The translations under genes and the position numbers were made by a program. DNA of 64,000 nt from Pyramidobacter piscolens (GTDB lineage Bacteria > Synergistota > Synergistia > Synergistales > Dethiosulfovibrionaceae), in contig SFDM01000029.1 of NCBI GenBank assembly GCA_004558205.1, forward strand, positions 22,088-86,087, written 5' to 3'. Below the pieces are notes generated by a model. The model searched no databases, was not told the DNA's origin, and worked only from the letters and a program-made list of their open reading frames with translations. How positions within the stretch are numbered: position 1 is the stretch's first letter; the number at the start of each line of letters is the position of its first letter. This document shows, piece by piece, positions 55,030-62,907 of the stretch.

Positions 55030-55176
55030 TTCTGTGTCTCTGTCGTACGGGTCTGATCCGTATATTCAGAGCTGCGTCCGGACATGATCCTTGTGCCTGA
55101 GAGTTTCCGCGCATTTATATGCGTTGCCCCTTCGGCGTCTTCGCGTCGCCGCGAAGCGCTCTCTCACGTCCATCTC
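55030..55176 (-). ncRNA. glycine riboswitch (gcvT element), single aptamer with partner stem
   Basis: Minus strand. The aptamer runs from GGACGTGAGAGAGC through the conserved GCCGAAGGGGCAACG to AAACTCTCAGGCACAAGGA and closes with TGTCC. Between these lies a variable GC-rich arm (CTTCGCGGCGACGCGAAG). Directly downstream GCTCTG...CAGAGAC with ACGG/CCGT inside forms a stem in the position of the 'ghost' second aptamer of single-type glycine switches. It stands before grdX, so high glycine should turn on glycine reductase. The rest of the 55006-55473 gap holds the trxA terminator and nothing else recognised. Confidence 0.9.
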
Positions 55177-55433
55177 ACGCTTACCTGTTATTTTATCCAT
55201 TCCCCGAAAACAGTCAAGGCTTTGGAGTCAAAACCACACGTCCCATTATGAACCAACCGTAGGTCCAAAAGTACGAGGAATAATTTTTTTTGGGCAAAAA
55301 TTCACGAGCATTTAGATGTTTTGCACAATTCGTTGTCATTCATAGCGGCAAACTGACATTTCTCCGCTTAAGTTCATGTTTTTTGAAGTACATGGAACCA
55401 GCGCCGCCTTGAAGGCCTCGGGCCGGGCGTTGA

Positions 55434-55466
55434 CAAAAAAACCCCCGCAGTTTCTGCGGGGGAAAA
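55434..55466 (-). terminator. terminator after trxA
   Basis: Minus-strand stem CCCCCGCAG/CTGCGGGGG with loop AAA, followed by seven T. It separates trxA from the riboswitch-controlled operon, so trxA is a separate unit. Confidence 0.92.
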
Positions 55467-55473
55467 AGAGCTT

Positions 55474-55806
55474 TTAGCCGATCAGGGTCTGAAGGTTTTT
55501 TTCGATCTGCTCGATCGTCACGGAGTCTCCGCCAAGACGGAGCTCGGCCACTTCGGCGCCGTCCTTGAAGAACAGGAAAGCGGGAAGGCCCATGACCTTC
55601 AGCGCCATAGCCACGCGGCGGTTGCCGGAGATGTTGACCTTGCAGAGGTCGGCCTTGTCGGCGTACTTCTCGGCCAGAGCCTCGACGCTGGGCATCAGCG
55701 CAAGGCAATGGCTGCACTTGGGTCCCCAGAAATCCATAAACATAGGCTTCTTGGCGCTGTCGGCGATGGCCGCTTCAAAAGTATCCTTCGTAAGTTCAAG
55801 TGCCAT
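55474..55806 (-). CDS. trxA: thioredoxin-like protein linked to glycine reductase
   Basis: Thioredoxin-fold protein of 110 residues from MALELTKDTF (ATG preceded by GAGGAG). The active site reads FWGPKCSHCLALMPS, a CSHC pair instead of the common CGPC; the cis-proline loop is VMGLPAFLFFKDG. Thioredoxins encoded beside grd operons often have unusual active sites and pass electrons from thioredoxin reductase to GrdA, so this is probably the dedicated donor, reduced by TrxB (42380-43297). It has its own terminator and lies directly upstream of the grd operon. Confidence 0.88.
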   Translation of the reverse strand: MALELTKDTFEAAIADSAKKPMFMDFWGPKCSHCLALMPSVEALAEKYADKADLCKVNISGNRRVAMALKVMGLPAFLFFKDGAEVAELRLGGDSVTIEQIEKNLQTLIG

Positions 55807-55989
55807 ATAAATCCACTCCTCAAGATTAAAATTCAAGAATAAAAAGGCGAATTTTACACGCCTTCCCCATTGCTGGACATTCTAATTTTAGCGCCTTGCG
55901 CGGCCCCGTCAAGTGGCTGAAATACAGAGAGATGACGCAAAGAGCAAATAGATCTGCGACAAAAGGAAGTGTCCATGATCCGCCGAGTA

Positions 55990-56018
55990 AAAGAGGCGGC
56001 CCAGCAGGGCCGCCTCTT
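55990..56018 (-). terminator. terminator after the first NSS transporter
   Basis: Stem AAGAGGCGGCCC/GGGCCGCCTCTT with a short loop and TTTT after it on the minus strand, ten bases beyond the stop codon. Confidence 0.85.
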
Positions 56019-56027
56019 CCGTTCCGC

Positions 56028-57497
56028 TTAGATAAGCCCGAAATCCTGAAGCTGGGCGATCAGCACCACCGCAAGGATAGCGGGGACCAGGAACTTGAAG
56101 CACAGGTCGATTACCCCCTCGAAGCGCAGGGTTTTGCCCGGCGTGAGCGCCACTTCCTCGGCGATCAGCTTGATGCCGAAGCTCCAGCCGATCAGAAGGC
56201 TCATGACCAGAGCGCCCAAGGGCATCATGATGCCCTCGGCAAGCACGTCGTAAAAGTCGAGCCAGCAGTCAAAGGCCACGGGGATCTTTTTGAGGCCCAT
56301 CATGACGCCGGGGCTGTTCATCATGGCGCCGCCGGCCACGTTGCTGCCCAAGCCGTCGAGGGCTACCGGAATGCCCACCACGAAGATGACCGCGGCCATG
56401 AAGACGGTGACCAGGCCGCGGCTTGGGGACTTGCCCTTTTCCATGCGACGGTCGATCATGTAGGTCGCGCAGACTTCAAGCAGCGACACCGACGAAGAAA
56501 TGGCCGCCAGGAACACCAGGAAGTAGAACAGGAAGCCGACAAAAGCGCCGCCCACGCCGCCCATGCCCGAGACGAACACTTCGTGCAGGGAGACGAACAG
56601 CAGCGAGGGGCCCGCGGCGGGAGCCAGTCCGAAGGCAAAGCAGGCGGGCATGACCACCATGCCCGCCAGAATGGCGACGATGGTGTCGGCCAGGGGGATC
56701 AGATACATGTCCCTGGAAAGGTCCTGCTCTTTCGACAGGTAGGAACCGTAGGTGATCATGCACCCCATGCCCAGCGACAGCGAGAAGAACATCTGCCCCG
56801 CCGCCGTCTTGAGCACCTTGAAGAAACCGATTTCGGGGTCCGAAAACACGGAGAAGTTGGGGCTGAACATGAACTCGTGCCCCGCTTTAGCGCCGGGCAG
56901 GCTGTAGACGTAGGCCGCCAGCCCGACCAGAATGGCCGCGAGGGCGGGGATGGCGATCTTGTTGAAGCGTTCGATGCCGTGTTCGATGCCCCCCATGACG
57001 ATGATGACATTGATCAGCTGGAACACCGCGAAATAGACGATCATACTGGGACCGTCGCAGATAAAGCCGCCGAAATAGGCTCCGCTTTTGACGCCAGCGA
57101 AATTAGCGCCGCCGCTGAACATGGCCTGAACGAAGGCGACCATGTACTTCATCACCATGCCGCCCAGCACGCTGTAAAAGGCGAGAATAAAAAAGCCCGA
57201 GGCCACACCCATGTAGCCCACCCAAGTGTATTTCTTCGCCAAAGCCCTGTAGGTGCCCACGGCTCCCTGGCCGGTCTTGCGCCCAAGCGCCAGTTCGCCC
57301 AGCATGATCATCACGCCCACCAGAAGGACCAGGGCCAGATAGACGATCAGGAACGCGAAGCCCCCGTTTTTCCCCATTTTGTAGGGGAATCCCCAAATGT
57401 TGCCCAATCCGACCGCAGAGCCAATCGCCGCCATCAGAAATCCGAAGTTCGACGCCCATTGGCCTCTGTGCACCACTTTTTTCTCTTCTGTCATCAA
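56028..57497 (-). CDS. Na+-dependent amino-acid symporter, NSS/SNF family (paralogue 1)
   Basis: Sodium-coupled transporter with LeuT fold, 489 residues and about eleven to twelve membrane segments. The first segment has the family signature AIGSAVGLGNIWGFPYKMGK with the unwound Na+ and substrate site; GMGCMITYGSYLSKEQDLSR marks segment 6-7 and FLAAISSSVSLLEVC segment 8. It is about 80-90% identical by eye to the copy at 58206-59672 and clearly related to the one at 59863-61326. The substrate is a neutral or aromatic amino acid in most relatives; in this genome glycine, alanine or other fermentable amino acids are plausible. Confidence 0.9.
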   Translation of the reverse strand: MMTEEKKVVHRGQWASNFGFLMAAIGSAVGLGNIWGFPYKMGKNGGFAFLIVYLALVLLVGVMIMLGELALGRKTGQGAVGTYRALAKKYTWVGYMGVASGFFILAFYSVLGGMVMKYMVAFVQAMFSGGANFAGVKSGAYFGGFICDGPSMIVYFAVFQLINVIIVMGGIEHGIERFNKIAIPALAAILVGLAAYVYSLPGAKAGHEFMFSPNFSVFSDPEIGFFKVLKTAAGQMFFSLSLGMGCMITYGSYLSKEQDLSRDMYLIPLADTIVAILAGMVVMPACFAFGLAPAAGPSLLFVSLHEVFVSGMGGVGGAFVGFLFYFLVFLAAISSSVSLLEVCATYMIDRRMEKGKSPSRGLVTVFMAAVIFVVGIPVALDGLGSNVAGGAMMNSPGVMMGLKKIPVAFDCWLDFYDVLAEGIMMPLGALVMSLLIGWSFGIKLIAEEVALTPGKTLRFEGVIDLCFKFLVPAILAVVLIAQLQDFGLI

Positions 57498-57724
57498 TTT
57501 CGCCTCTTTTCCACAAATGATGCCCCCCTAAGGGAGTCTTGACGACTTTAATTATATTAAAAATAACAAAAAATTGCAAAGATGCTTTTAAAAGTGTTTT
57601 TAAAAAACAGCACACAATTCGGCGAAACCCTTCATTTATGACTCTTTCCCATAGGGTGGCTTACTATGATGAGAGCGTCAAGGAAAAGTAAAACCTGGAC
57701 CGCCCCCTATAAAAGAAAAAGCCT

Positions 57725-57815
57725 TTCAGTTTTCCCTCTGCCTCCTCCGCGTCCCCGCATTGATATCTTTTGGCTTTGACCTTCGGTTCAACATGAAGCA
57801 CGCACAATATGATGT
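57725..57815. repeat. fragment of the MITE-like repeat
   Basis: TTGATATCTTTTGGCTTTGAC followed by CTTCGGTTCAACATGAAGCACGC matches the end of the repeat at 32409-32462 and its flank. The 57498-58205 gap between NSS genes contains no gene. Confidence 0.5.
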
Positions 57816-57941
57816 CATTTAGCCGTTGAAACCCCAAGTATCTTCCTCAGGCCGGCCCCGGGCGTCAGCTGATCTGTTTTATTGGAAATGAGTACGAATT
57901 GATACTATTTTGCAATAAAAACGCAAAATGGGCTCGGAGGG

Positions 57942-58048
57942 GACGGCCCGAGGGGTATCCACCAAGCGAGTATAGGCAGGCCGAACAGGCCGAGATAGTC
58001 TTTAGCGACTGCATGGCCCCTCGGGCCGGCCCCGGACGTTAAGTTCAG
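57942..58048. repeat. 78-bp repeat, copy 2, within a larger inverted repeat
   Basis: 57971-58048 equals the reverse complement of 17212-17289 base for base. In this copy an upstream arm GCCCGAGGGG (about 57947) can pair with CCCCTCGGGC (about 58017), which copy 1 lacks, so copy 2 is the more complete element. A small hairpin GGCC-GAACA-GGCC lies inside. Confidence 0.8.
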
Positions 58049-58108
58049 AGCATCACGAAAACGGCGCCGGAAGGGTGACCTTCCGGCGCCGTTTTCGTGA
58101 TGCTCTGA
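58045..58108. other. perfect 30-bp hairpin
   Basis: Arms 58045-58074 and 58079-58108 are exact reverse complements (left arm begins TCAGAGCATCACGAAAACGG) with loop GTGA. It lies about 100 bp beyond the stop of the second NSS gene, on the 3' side. No T tract follows on either strand, so it is not a standard terminator. Confidence 0.85.
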
Positions 58109-58205
58109 GCCTTCGAGATAGAACGTGGTCGTTGAAGTGCGTTTCATCTGCCTGCCCATTCTTTACAGAAGGGCCTCTTGGGGGGAAGGCTCCTCTTGAC
58201 TCCGC

Positions 58206-59672
58206 CTAAATGAGCCCGAAGTCCTGGAGCTGGGCAAACAGCACCACTGCGAGGATGACTGGGACCACGAACTTGAAGCACAGGTCGATCAGCCCCTCGA
58301 AGCGCAGGGTTTTGCCCGGCGTGAGCGCCACTTCGTCAGCCACCAGTTTCGTACCAAGGCTCCAGCCGATCAGCGCGCTCATGATCAGAGCCCCCAAAGG
58401 CATCATGACGCCCTCTGAGAGCACGTCGTAAAAGTCAAGCCAGCAGTCAAAGGCCACGGGGATCTTTTTGAGGCCCATCATGACGCCGGGGCTGTCCATC
58501 ATGGCGCCGCCGGCCACGTTGCTGCCCAAGCCGTCGAGAGCCACGGGGATGCCCACGAAGAAGATGATAAGGGCCATGGTCACGGAGATCAAGACGCGGC
58601 TCGGCTTTTTGCCTCTGCCCAGCTGGCGGTCGAGCATGTAAGTCGTGCAGACCTCAAGCAGCGACACTGACGAGGAAATGGCCGCCAGAAACACCAGGAA
58701 GTAGAACAGGAAGCCGACGAAAGCGCCGCCCGCGCCACCCATGCCCGAGACGAACACCTCGTGCAGAGACACGAACAGCAGAGAGGGGCCGCCAGCGGGA
58801 GCCAGTCCGAAGGCGAAGCAGGCGGGCATGACCACCATACCGGCCAAAACGGCCACGATAGTGTCCGCCAGAGGGATCAGGTACATATCCCTGGAAAGGT
58901 CCTGGTCTTTCGTCAAGTAGGAACCGTAGGTGATCATGCATCCCATGCCCAGCGACAGCGAGAAGAACATCTGGCCCGCCGCCGTCTTGAGCACCTTGAA
59001 GAAGCCGATCTCGGGATCCGAAAACACGGAGAAGTTGGGGCTGAACATGAACTCGAAGCCGCCTTTGGCGCCGGGCAGGGTGTAGACGTAGGCCGCCAAC
59101 CCGACCAGAATGGCCGCGAGGGCGGGAATGGCGATCTTGTTGAATCGCTCGATGCCATGCTCGATGCCGCCCATGACGATAAGCAGCGTCAGCCCCTGGA
59201 AGAGCGCGAAGTAAAACAGCATGCCCGGCCCGTCGCAGATGAAGCCGCCGAAATAGGCGCCGCTCTTGACGCCGGCGAAGTTCGCCCCGCCGTTGAACAT
59301 GGCGTGAACAAAGGCGAACATGTACTTCAGCACCATGCCGCCCAGCACGCTGTAGAAGGCGAGAATGAAGAATCCCGAGGCCACGCCCATGTAGCCCACC
59401 CAGGTGTATTTCTTCGCCAGGGTCCTGTAGGTGCCCACGGCGCCCTGGCCGGTTCTGCGGCCAAGCGCCAGCTCGCCCAGCATGACTACGACGCCCACCA
59501 GCAGCACCAGCGCCAGATAGACGATCAGAAAGGCAAAACCGCCGTTCTTCCCCATCTTATAGGGGAATCCCCAGATGTTGCCCAGCCCGACCGCGGAACC
59601 GATCGCCGCCATCAGAAAACCGAAGTTCGACGCCCATTGGCCTCTATGCACCACTTTTTTCTCTTCTGTCAT
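58206..59672 (-). CDS. Na+-dependent amino-acid symporter, NSS/SNF family (paralogue 2)
   Basis: 488-residue close paralogue of the transporter at 56028-57497; long stretches are identical in protein sequence, including the N-terminus MTEEKKVVHRGQWASNFGFL and the last residues AQLQDFGLI. Differences concentrate around segments 3-4 (YFALFQGLTLLIVMGG against YFAVFQLINVIIVMGG) and in the loop before segment 9 (DRQLGRGKKPSRVLIS). The conserved Na+-site segment VGLGNIWGFPYKMG is intact. A recent tandem duplication is evident, with non-coding repeats inserted between the copies. A GAGGCGAGGT site precedes the start. Confidence 0.9.
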   Translation of the reverse strand: MTEEKKVVHRGQWASNFGFLMAAIGSAVGLGNIWGFPYKMGKNGGFAFLIVYLALVLLVGVVVMLGELALGRRTGQGAVGTYRTLAKKYTWVGYMGVASGFFILAFYSVLGGMVLKYMFAFVHAMFNGGANFAGVKSGAYFGGFICDGPGMLFYFALFQGLTLLIVMGGIEHGIERFNKIAIPALAAILVGLAAYVYTLPGAKGGFEFMFSPNFSVFSDPEIGFFKVLKTAAGQMFFSLSLGMGCMITYGSYLTKDQDLSRDMYLIPLADTIVAVLAGMVVMPACFAFGLAPAGGPSLLFVSLHEVFVSGMGGAGGAFVGFLFYFLVFLAAISSSVSLLEVCTTYMLDRQLGRGKKPSRVLISVTMALIIFFVGIPVALDGLGSNVAGGAMMDSPGVMMGLKKIPVAFDCWLDFYDVLSEGVMMPLGALIMSALIGWSLGTKLVADEVALTPGKTLRFEGLIDLCFKFVVPVILAVVLFAQLQDFGLI

Positions 59673-59767
59673 ATACCTCGCCTCATTTCTTCACTCGCTG
59701 AAAACGCCCAAGGCATTCTGCCACAAAGTTCGTTGCATTTTCAAATCCGATTCGTTCTGGTACAACA

Positions 59768-59820
59768 AGCGCGCAACCCCAATGGCTCTTTGCCGGCAGG
59801 AACTCTGGGGATTGCGCGCT
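59768..59820 (-). terminator. hairpin after the third NSS transporter
   Basis: Stem AGCGCGCAATCCCCA pairing with TGGGGTTGCGCGCT (one G-T), enclosing a small TTGCCGGCAGG loop hairpin, downstream of the 59863-61326 gene. The tail is TTGTTGT rather than a clean T tract, so efficiency is uncertain. Confidence 0.6.
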
Positions 59821-59862
59821 CTAAAAAGACCGATTAAAGGCCTCAGAAGACCCTTTCTTTAT

Positions 59863-61326
59863 TTAAACGAGGCCGAAATCCTGAAGCTGAGCCCAGAGGA
59901 CCAGGAAGAGGATGACGGGAACGACGAACTTGAAGCAGAAGCTGATCAGGCACTGGCCGTTCAGCTTCGCGCCGGGAGTGACTTCCACTTCCTCGGCGAG
60001 GAGCTTGATGCCCCACTTCCAGCCGATCAGGAGGCTCATGATCAGAGCGCCCAAGGGCATCATGACGCCCTCGGAGAGCATGTCGTAGAAGTCGAGCCAG
60101 CAGTCTACCGCCACGGGGATCGTCTTCATGCCCATCATGACGCCGGGGCTGTTCATCACGGCGCCGCCGGCCACGTTGCTGCCCAGGCCGTCAAGGGCCA
60201 CGGGGATGCCCACCAGGAAGATCAGCCCCGCCATCAGCAGGGTCATGGCCGTACGGTTGGGCTTTTTGCCGCGCTCGGCCTGGCGGTCGAGCATGAAAGT
60301 GGTGCTGACTTCAAGCAGCGACACCGACGAGGTGATGGCCGCAAGGAAGACCAGGAAATAAAAAGCCACGCCCACAAAGGCGCCCACGGTGCCGCCCATA
60401 CCCGTGACGAAAACTTCATGCAAAGAGACGAAGAGCAGTGAGGGACCCGCTTTCGGAGGAAGGCCAAAGGCGAAGCAGGCGGGCATAACCACCATGCCTG
60501 CCATGATCGCCACGATGGTGTCTGCCAGAGGGATCAGATACATCTCCCGAGAGAGGTCCTGTTCCTTGGACAGATAGGAGCCATAGGTGATCATGATGCC
60601 CATGCCCAGCGACAGCGAGAAGAACATCTGCCCCGCCGCCGACTTCAGGACGCTGAAAAAGCCTACCGAGGGATCGGAGAACACTGCAAAGTTTGGCTTG
60701 AACATGAACTCAAGGCCCGCCATAGCGCCCGGAAGGGTCACCACGTAGCAGATCAGCCCCAGCAGGATCATGGCCAGCGCGGGAATGGCGAACTTGCTGA
60801 AACGCTCGATGCCCGCTTCAATGCCGCCCATGACGATGACCAGCGTCAGGCCCTGGAACAGCGCAAAGTACAGGAGCATGTCCGGGGCGTTGCAGACGAA
60901 GCCGCCGAAGAAAGCTCCGCTCGTGACGCCCGCAAAGTTCGCGCCGCCGTTGAACATGGCCTGGACGAAGGACACCATGTACTTCAGCACCATGCCGCCC
61001 AGCACGCTGTAGAAGGCCAGGATCAGGAACGGCGAAATGACCGCCATATACCCCACCCAGGTATACTTCTTCGCCAGCTCGCGATAGGTGCCGACCGCGC
61101 CCTTTTTGGTCTTGCGGCCAATCGCCAGCTCGCCCAGCATGACCATGACGCCTACCAGGATCACCAGAGCCAAATAGACCACTAGGAACGCGCCGCCGCC
61201 GCCCTTGCCCATCTTGTAGGGGAAGCCCCAGATGTTGCCCAGGCCTACCGCCGAACCGATCGCCGCCATCAGGAATCCAAACTTAGACGCCCATTGGCCT
61301 CTCCCCTGCTTCTCTTCACTTGACAT
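59863..61326 (-). CDS. Na+-dependent amino-acid symporter, NSS/SNF family (paralogue 3)
   Basis: 487-residue member of the same family, more diverged from the other two. The start is the ATG at 61326 (MSSEEKQGRGQWASKFGFL), preceded by GGAGGCGG. The Na+-site segment is VGLGNIWGFPYKMGKGGGGA; segment 6-7 is GMGIMITYGSYLSKEQDLSR. Substitutions in segment 3 and 6 regions (GVTSGAFFGGFVCNAPDMLL) suggest a different substrate preference. Its promoter carries a palindrome over the transcription start, so it seems to be regulated separately from the two downstream paralogues. Confidence 0.9.
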   Translation of the reverse strand: MSSEEKQGRGQWASKFGFLMAAIGSAVGLGNIWGFPYKMGKGGGGAFLVVYLALVILVGVMVMLGELAIGRKTKKGAVGTYRELAKKYTWVGYMAVISPFLILAFYSVLGGMVLKYMVSFVQAMFNGGANFAGVTSGAFFGGFVCNAPDMLLYFALFQGLTLVIVMGGIEAGIERFSKFAIPALAMILLGLICYVVTLPGAMAGLEFMFKPNFAVFSDPSVGFFSVLKSAAGQMFFSLSLGMGIMITYGSYLSKEQDLSREMYLIPLADTIVAIMAGMVVMPACFAFGLPPKAGPSLLFVSLHEVFVTGMGGTVGAFVGVAFYFLVFLAAITSSVSLLEVSTTFMLDRQAERGKKPNRTAMTLLMAGLIFLVGIPVALDGLGSNVAGGAVMNSPGVMMGMKTIPVAVDCWLDFYDMLSEGVMMPLGALIMSLLIGWKWGIKLLAEEVEVTPGAKLNGQCLISFCFKFVVPVILFLVLWAQLQDFGLV

Positions 61327-61398
61327 AAAACCGCCTCCAATATAAAAGGGTAAAAAAATACCGTAATGCAATAAGCGGCCTCACAGATCTACAACTTA

Positions 61399-61418
61399 TT
61401 CACACTACGTGGTGTGAA
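61399..61418. promoter_or_regulatory. 20-bp palindrome, candidate operator of the third NSS gene
   Basis: TTCACACTACGTGGTGTGAA, an inverted repeat with one mismatched pair. It begins two bases downstream of the TATAAT box of the promoter at 61421-61449, a typical repressor position. Confidence 0.55.
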
Positions 61419-61420
61419 GC

Positions 61421-61449
61421 ATTATAGAGGAGGCCAAGCCGCAAAGCAA
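61421..61449 (-). promoter_or_regulatory. promoter of the third NSS gene
   Basis: Minus-strand TTGCTT, 17-bp spacer, TATAAT, about 95 bp upstream of the start codon. Confidence 0.65.
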
Positions 61450-61512
61450 GCAAATTATTTTTTTTCATTATAATTTTTCCATATTCAGACTTCACGCTAC
61501 ATTTAGCTCAAA

Positions 61513-61540
61513 TTCACAAAAAGCCGCCTTGATGTATAAT
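61513..61540 (+). promoter_or_regulatory. promoter of hypCDE
   Basis: TTCACA, 16-bp spacer, TATAAT with TG just before it, about 35 bp upstream of the hypC start. Confidence 0.65.
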
Positions 61541-61574
61541 GGTGCGGTTAGGTTGAAAGGAGCGGAATGATACC

Positions 61575-61820
61575 ATGTGTCTTGCGGTTCCCCACAGAAT
61601 AGAAAAACTGAACGGCGACGGAACGGCCGTCGCGGCGGCCGGTCCCGTGCGCCGCAGCATCCACGTCGATTTTCTCGATTCCCCCGCCGTGGGCGACCTC
61701 GTGCTGGTCCACGCGGGATTCGCCATTGAAAAGGTGCGCGAACAGGATTCAAAGGAGCTGGAACAGCTTTGGGACCAGATCAGGGAAGGAGCCGGCGATG
61801 ACGGAGCGCTCCCCTTTTAA
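61575..61820 (+). CDS. hypC: hydrogenase maturation chaperone HypC
   Basis: Small maturation protein of 81 residues that, with HypD, carries the Fe(CN)2CO group for [NiFe]-hydrogenase. The N-terminus MCLAVPHRIEKL holds the essential second-position cysteine, and VGDLVLVHAGFAIEKV is the family's second signature. A GAAAGGAG site precedes the ATG. It overlaps hypD by 23 bases. No hydrogenase structural genes are in the window. Confidence 0.94.
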   Translation: MCLAVPHRIEKLNGDGTAVAAAGPVRRSIHVDFLDSPAVGDLVLVHAGFAIEKVREQDSKELEQLWDQIREGAGDDGALPF

Positions 61821-62907
61821 AAACGCCGGTTTCCCCAATGCGGAGGCGGCCGCGGCGGCGCTGGCGGCGCTTGTCAGGAAGACGGGCCCCTTTCGTCTTA
61901 TGGAAGTCTGCGGCACCCACACTGTCTCGATCTTCCGAAGCGGTCTGAGATCGCTGCTGCCCGAAGGGCTTCAGCTCCTGTCGGGGCCGGGATGCCCCGT
62001 CTGCGTCACCGACCAGGGTGACGTGGACCAGGCCGTCGAAGTCTGCCTGCGGAAGGGCTGCGTGCTCTGCACCTACGGCGACATGCTCAGAGTGCCCGGA
62101 CGCGGCGGTTCGCTCCAGGAAGCTTCCATGCGCGGCGGCCATGTGCGCGTTCTTTTGAGCCCCATGGACATGCTCCCCCTGGCCGGCGCCGAGCCGCGGA
62201 AGGAGTTCGTCTTCTTCGCCGTAGGCTTTGAGACCACCACGCCTCAAACGTCCCTTCTTATAATGGAAGCGGAAAAGCGAAACCTGAAAAACGTCTCCGT
62301 CCTGGTCCAGCACAAAAGAGTCCTGCCGGCCTTGGAACTCCTGGCCCAGGACAGCCAGATCAAGGTGAAGGGCTTCTTGCTGCCGGGACACGTCTCCACG
62401 ATCATAGGTCTGGAACCCTACCGCGTTCTGCCCGAAAAATACGGCATAGCCTGCGCCGTCGGCGGCTTTGAAGGAGAAGAGATCCTTTTGGCGGTCACGG
62501 CTCTGGCGCTGCAGATCGCCGAAAAACAGCCCCAGGTGGTCAACGCCTACCCGCGGGGAGTCCGCCCCGAGGGCAACCCTCTGGCGCGGAGGCTGATCGA
62601 TCAGTGTTTCGAACCCTGCGACGGCCTGTGGCGCGGCCTTGGGGCCATCCCTCTGTCGGGGCTGGCGCTGCGGAGCGCCTACGCCCACAGGGACGCCCGC
62701 GCAAAACTCGGGCTCGCGCCGGTCCTGTCGTCGCCCATTCCGGGCTGCCGCTGCGGCGACGTGCTTCGCGGGCGGATCGCGCCCATGGAATGTCCTCTTT
62801 TCGGAAAGGCCTGCACGCCCCAGTCCCCCGTCGGCCCCTGCATGGTTTCGTCGGAGGGCAGCTGCTGCGCCTGGTATCGCTGGGGCAGTCAAGGAGGTAA
62901 ATTATGA
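61798..62907 (+). CDS. hypD: hydrogenase maturation protein HypD
   Basis: Iron-sulfur protein of 369 residues that assembles the Fe(CN)2CO group with HypC. The start ATG overlaps the end of hypC; GAAGGAGCCGGCG precedes it. Signature stretches are LMEVCGTHTVSIFRSGL, LLSGPGCPVCVTDQGDVDQA, FFAVGFETTTPQTSL and the C-terminal cysteine-rich GCRCGDVLRG and CPLFGKAC that bind the [4Fe-4S] cluster. It overlaps hypE by four bases. Confidence 0.95.
   Translation: MTERSPFKNAGFPNAEAAAAALAALVRKTGPFRLMEVCGTHTVSIFRSGLRSLLPEGLQLLSGPGCPVCVTDQGDVDQAVEVCLRKGCVLCTYGDMLRVPGRGGSLQEASMRGGHVRVLLSPMDMLPLAGAEPRKEFVFFAVGFETTTPQTSLLIMEAEKRNLKNVSVLVQHKRVLPALELLAQDSQIKVKGFLLPGHVSTIIGLEPYRVLPEKYGIACAVGGFEGEEILLAVTALALQIAEKQPQVVNAYPRGVRPEGNPLARRLIDQCFEPCDGLWRGLGAIPLSGLALRSAYAHRDARAKLGLAPVLSSPIPGCRCGDVLRGRIAPMECPLFGKACTPQSPVGPCMVSSEGSCCAWYRWGSQGGKL

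Noticed and set aside
57905..58159. 84-residue minus-strand open frame over the 30-bp hairpin
   Set aside because: It is made of the hairpin and the 78-bp repeat and has no start signal or similarity to a known protein.
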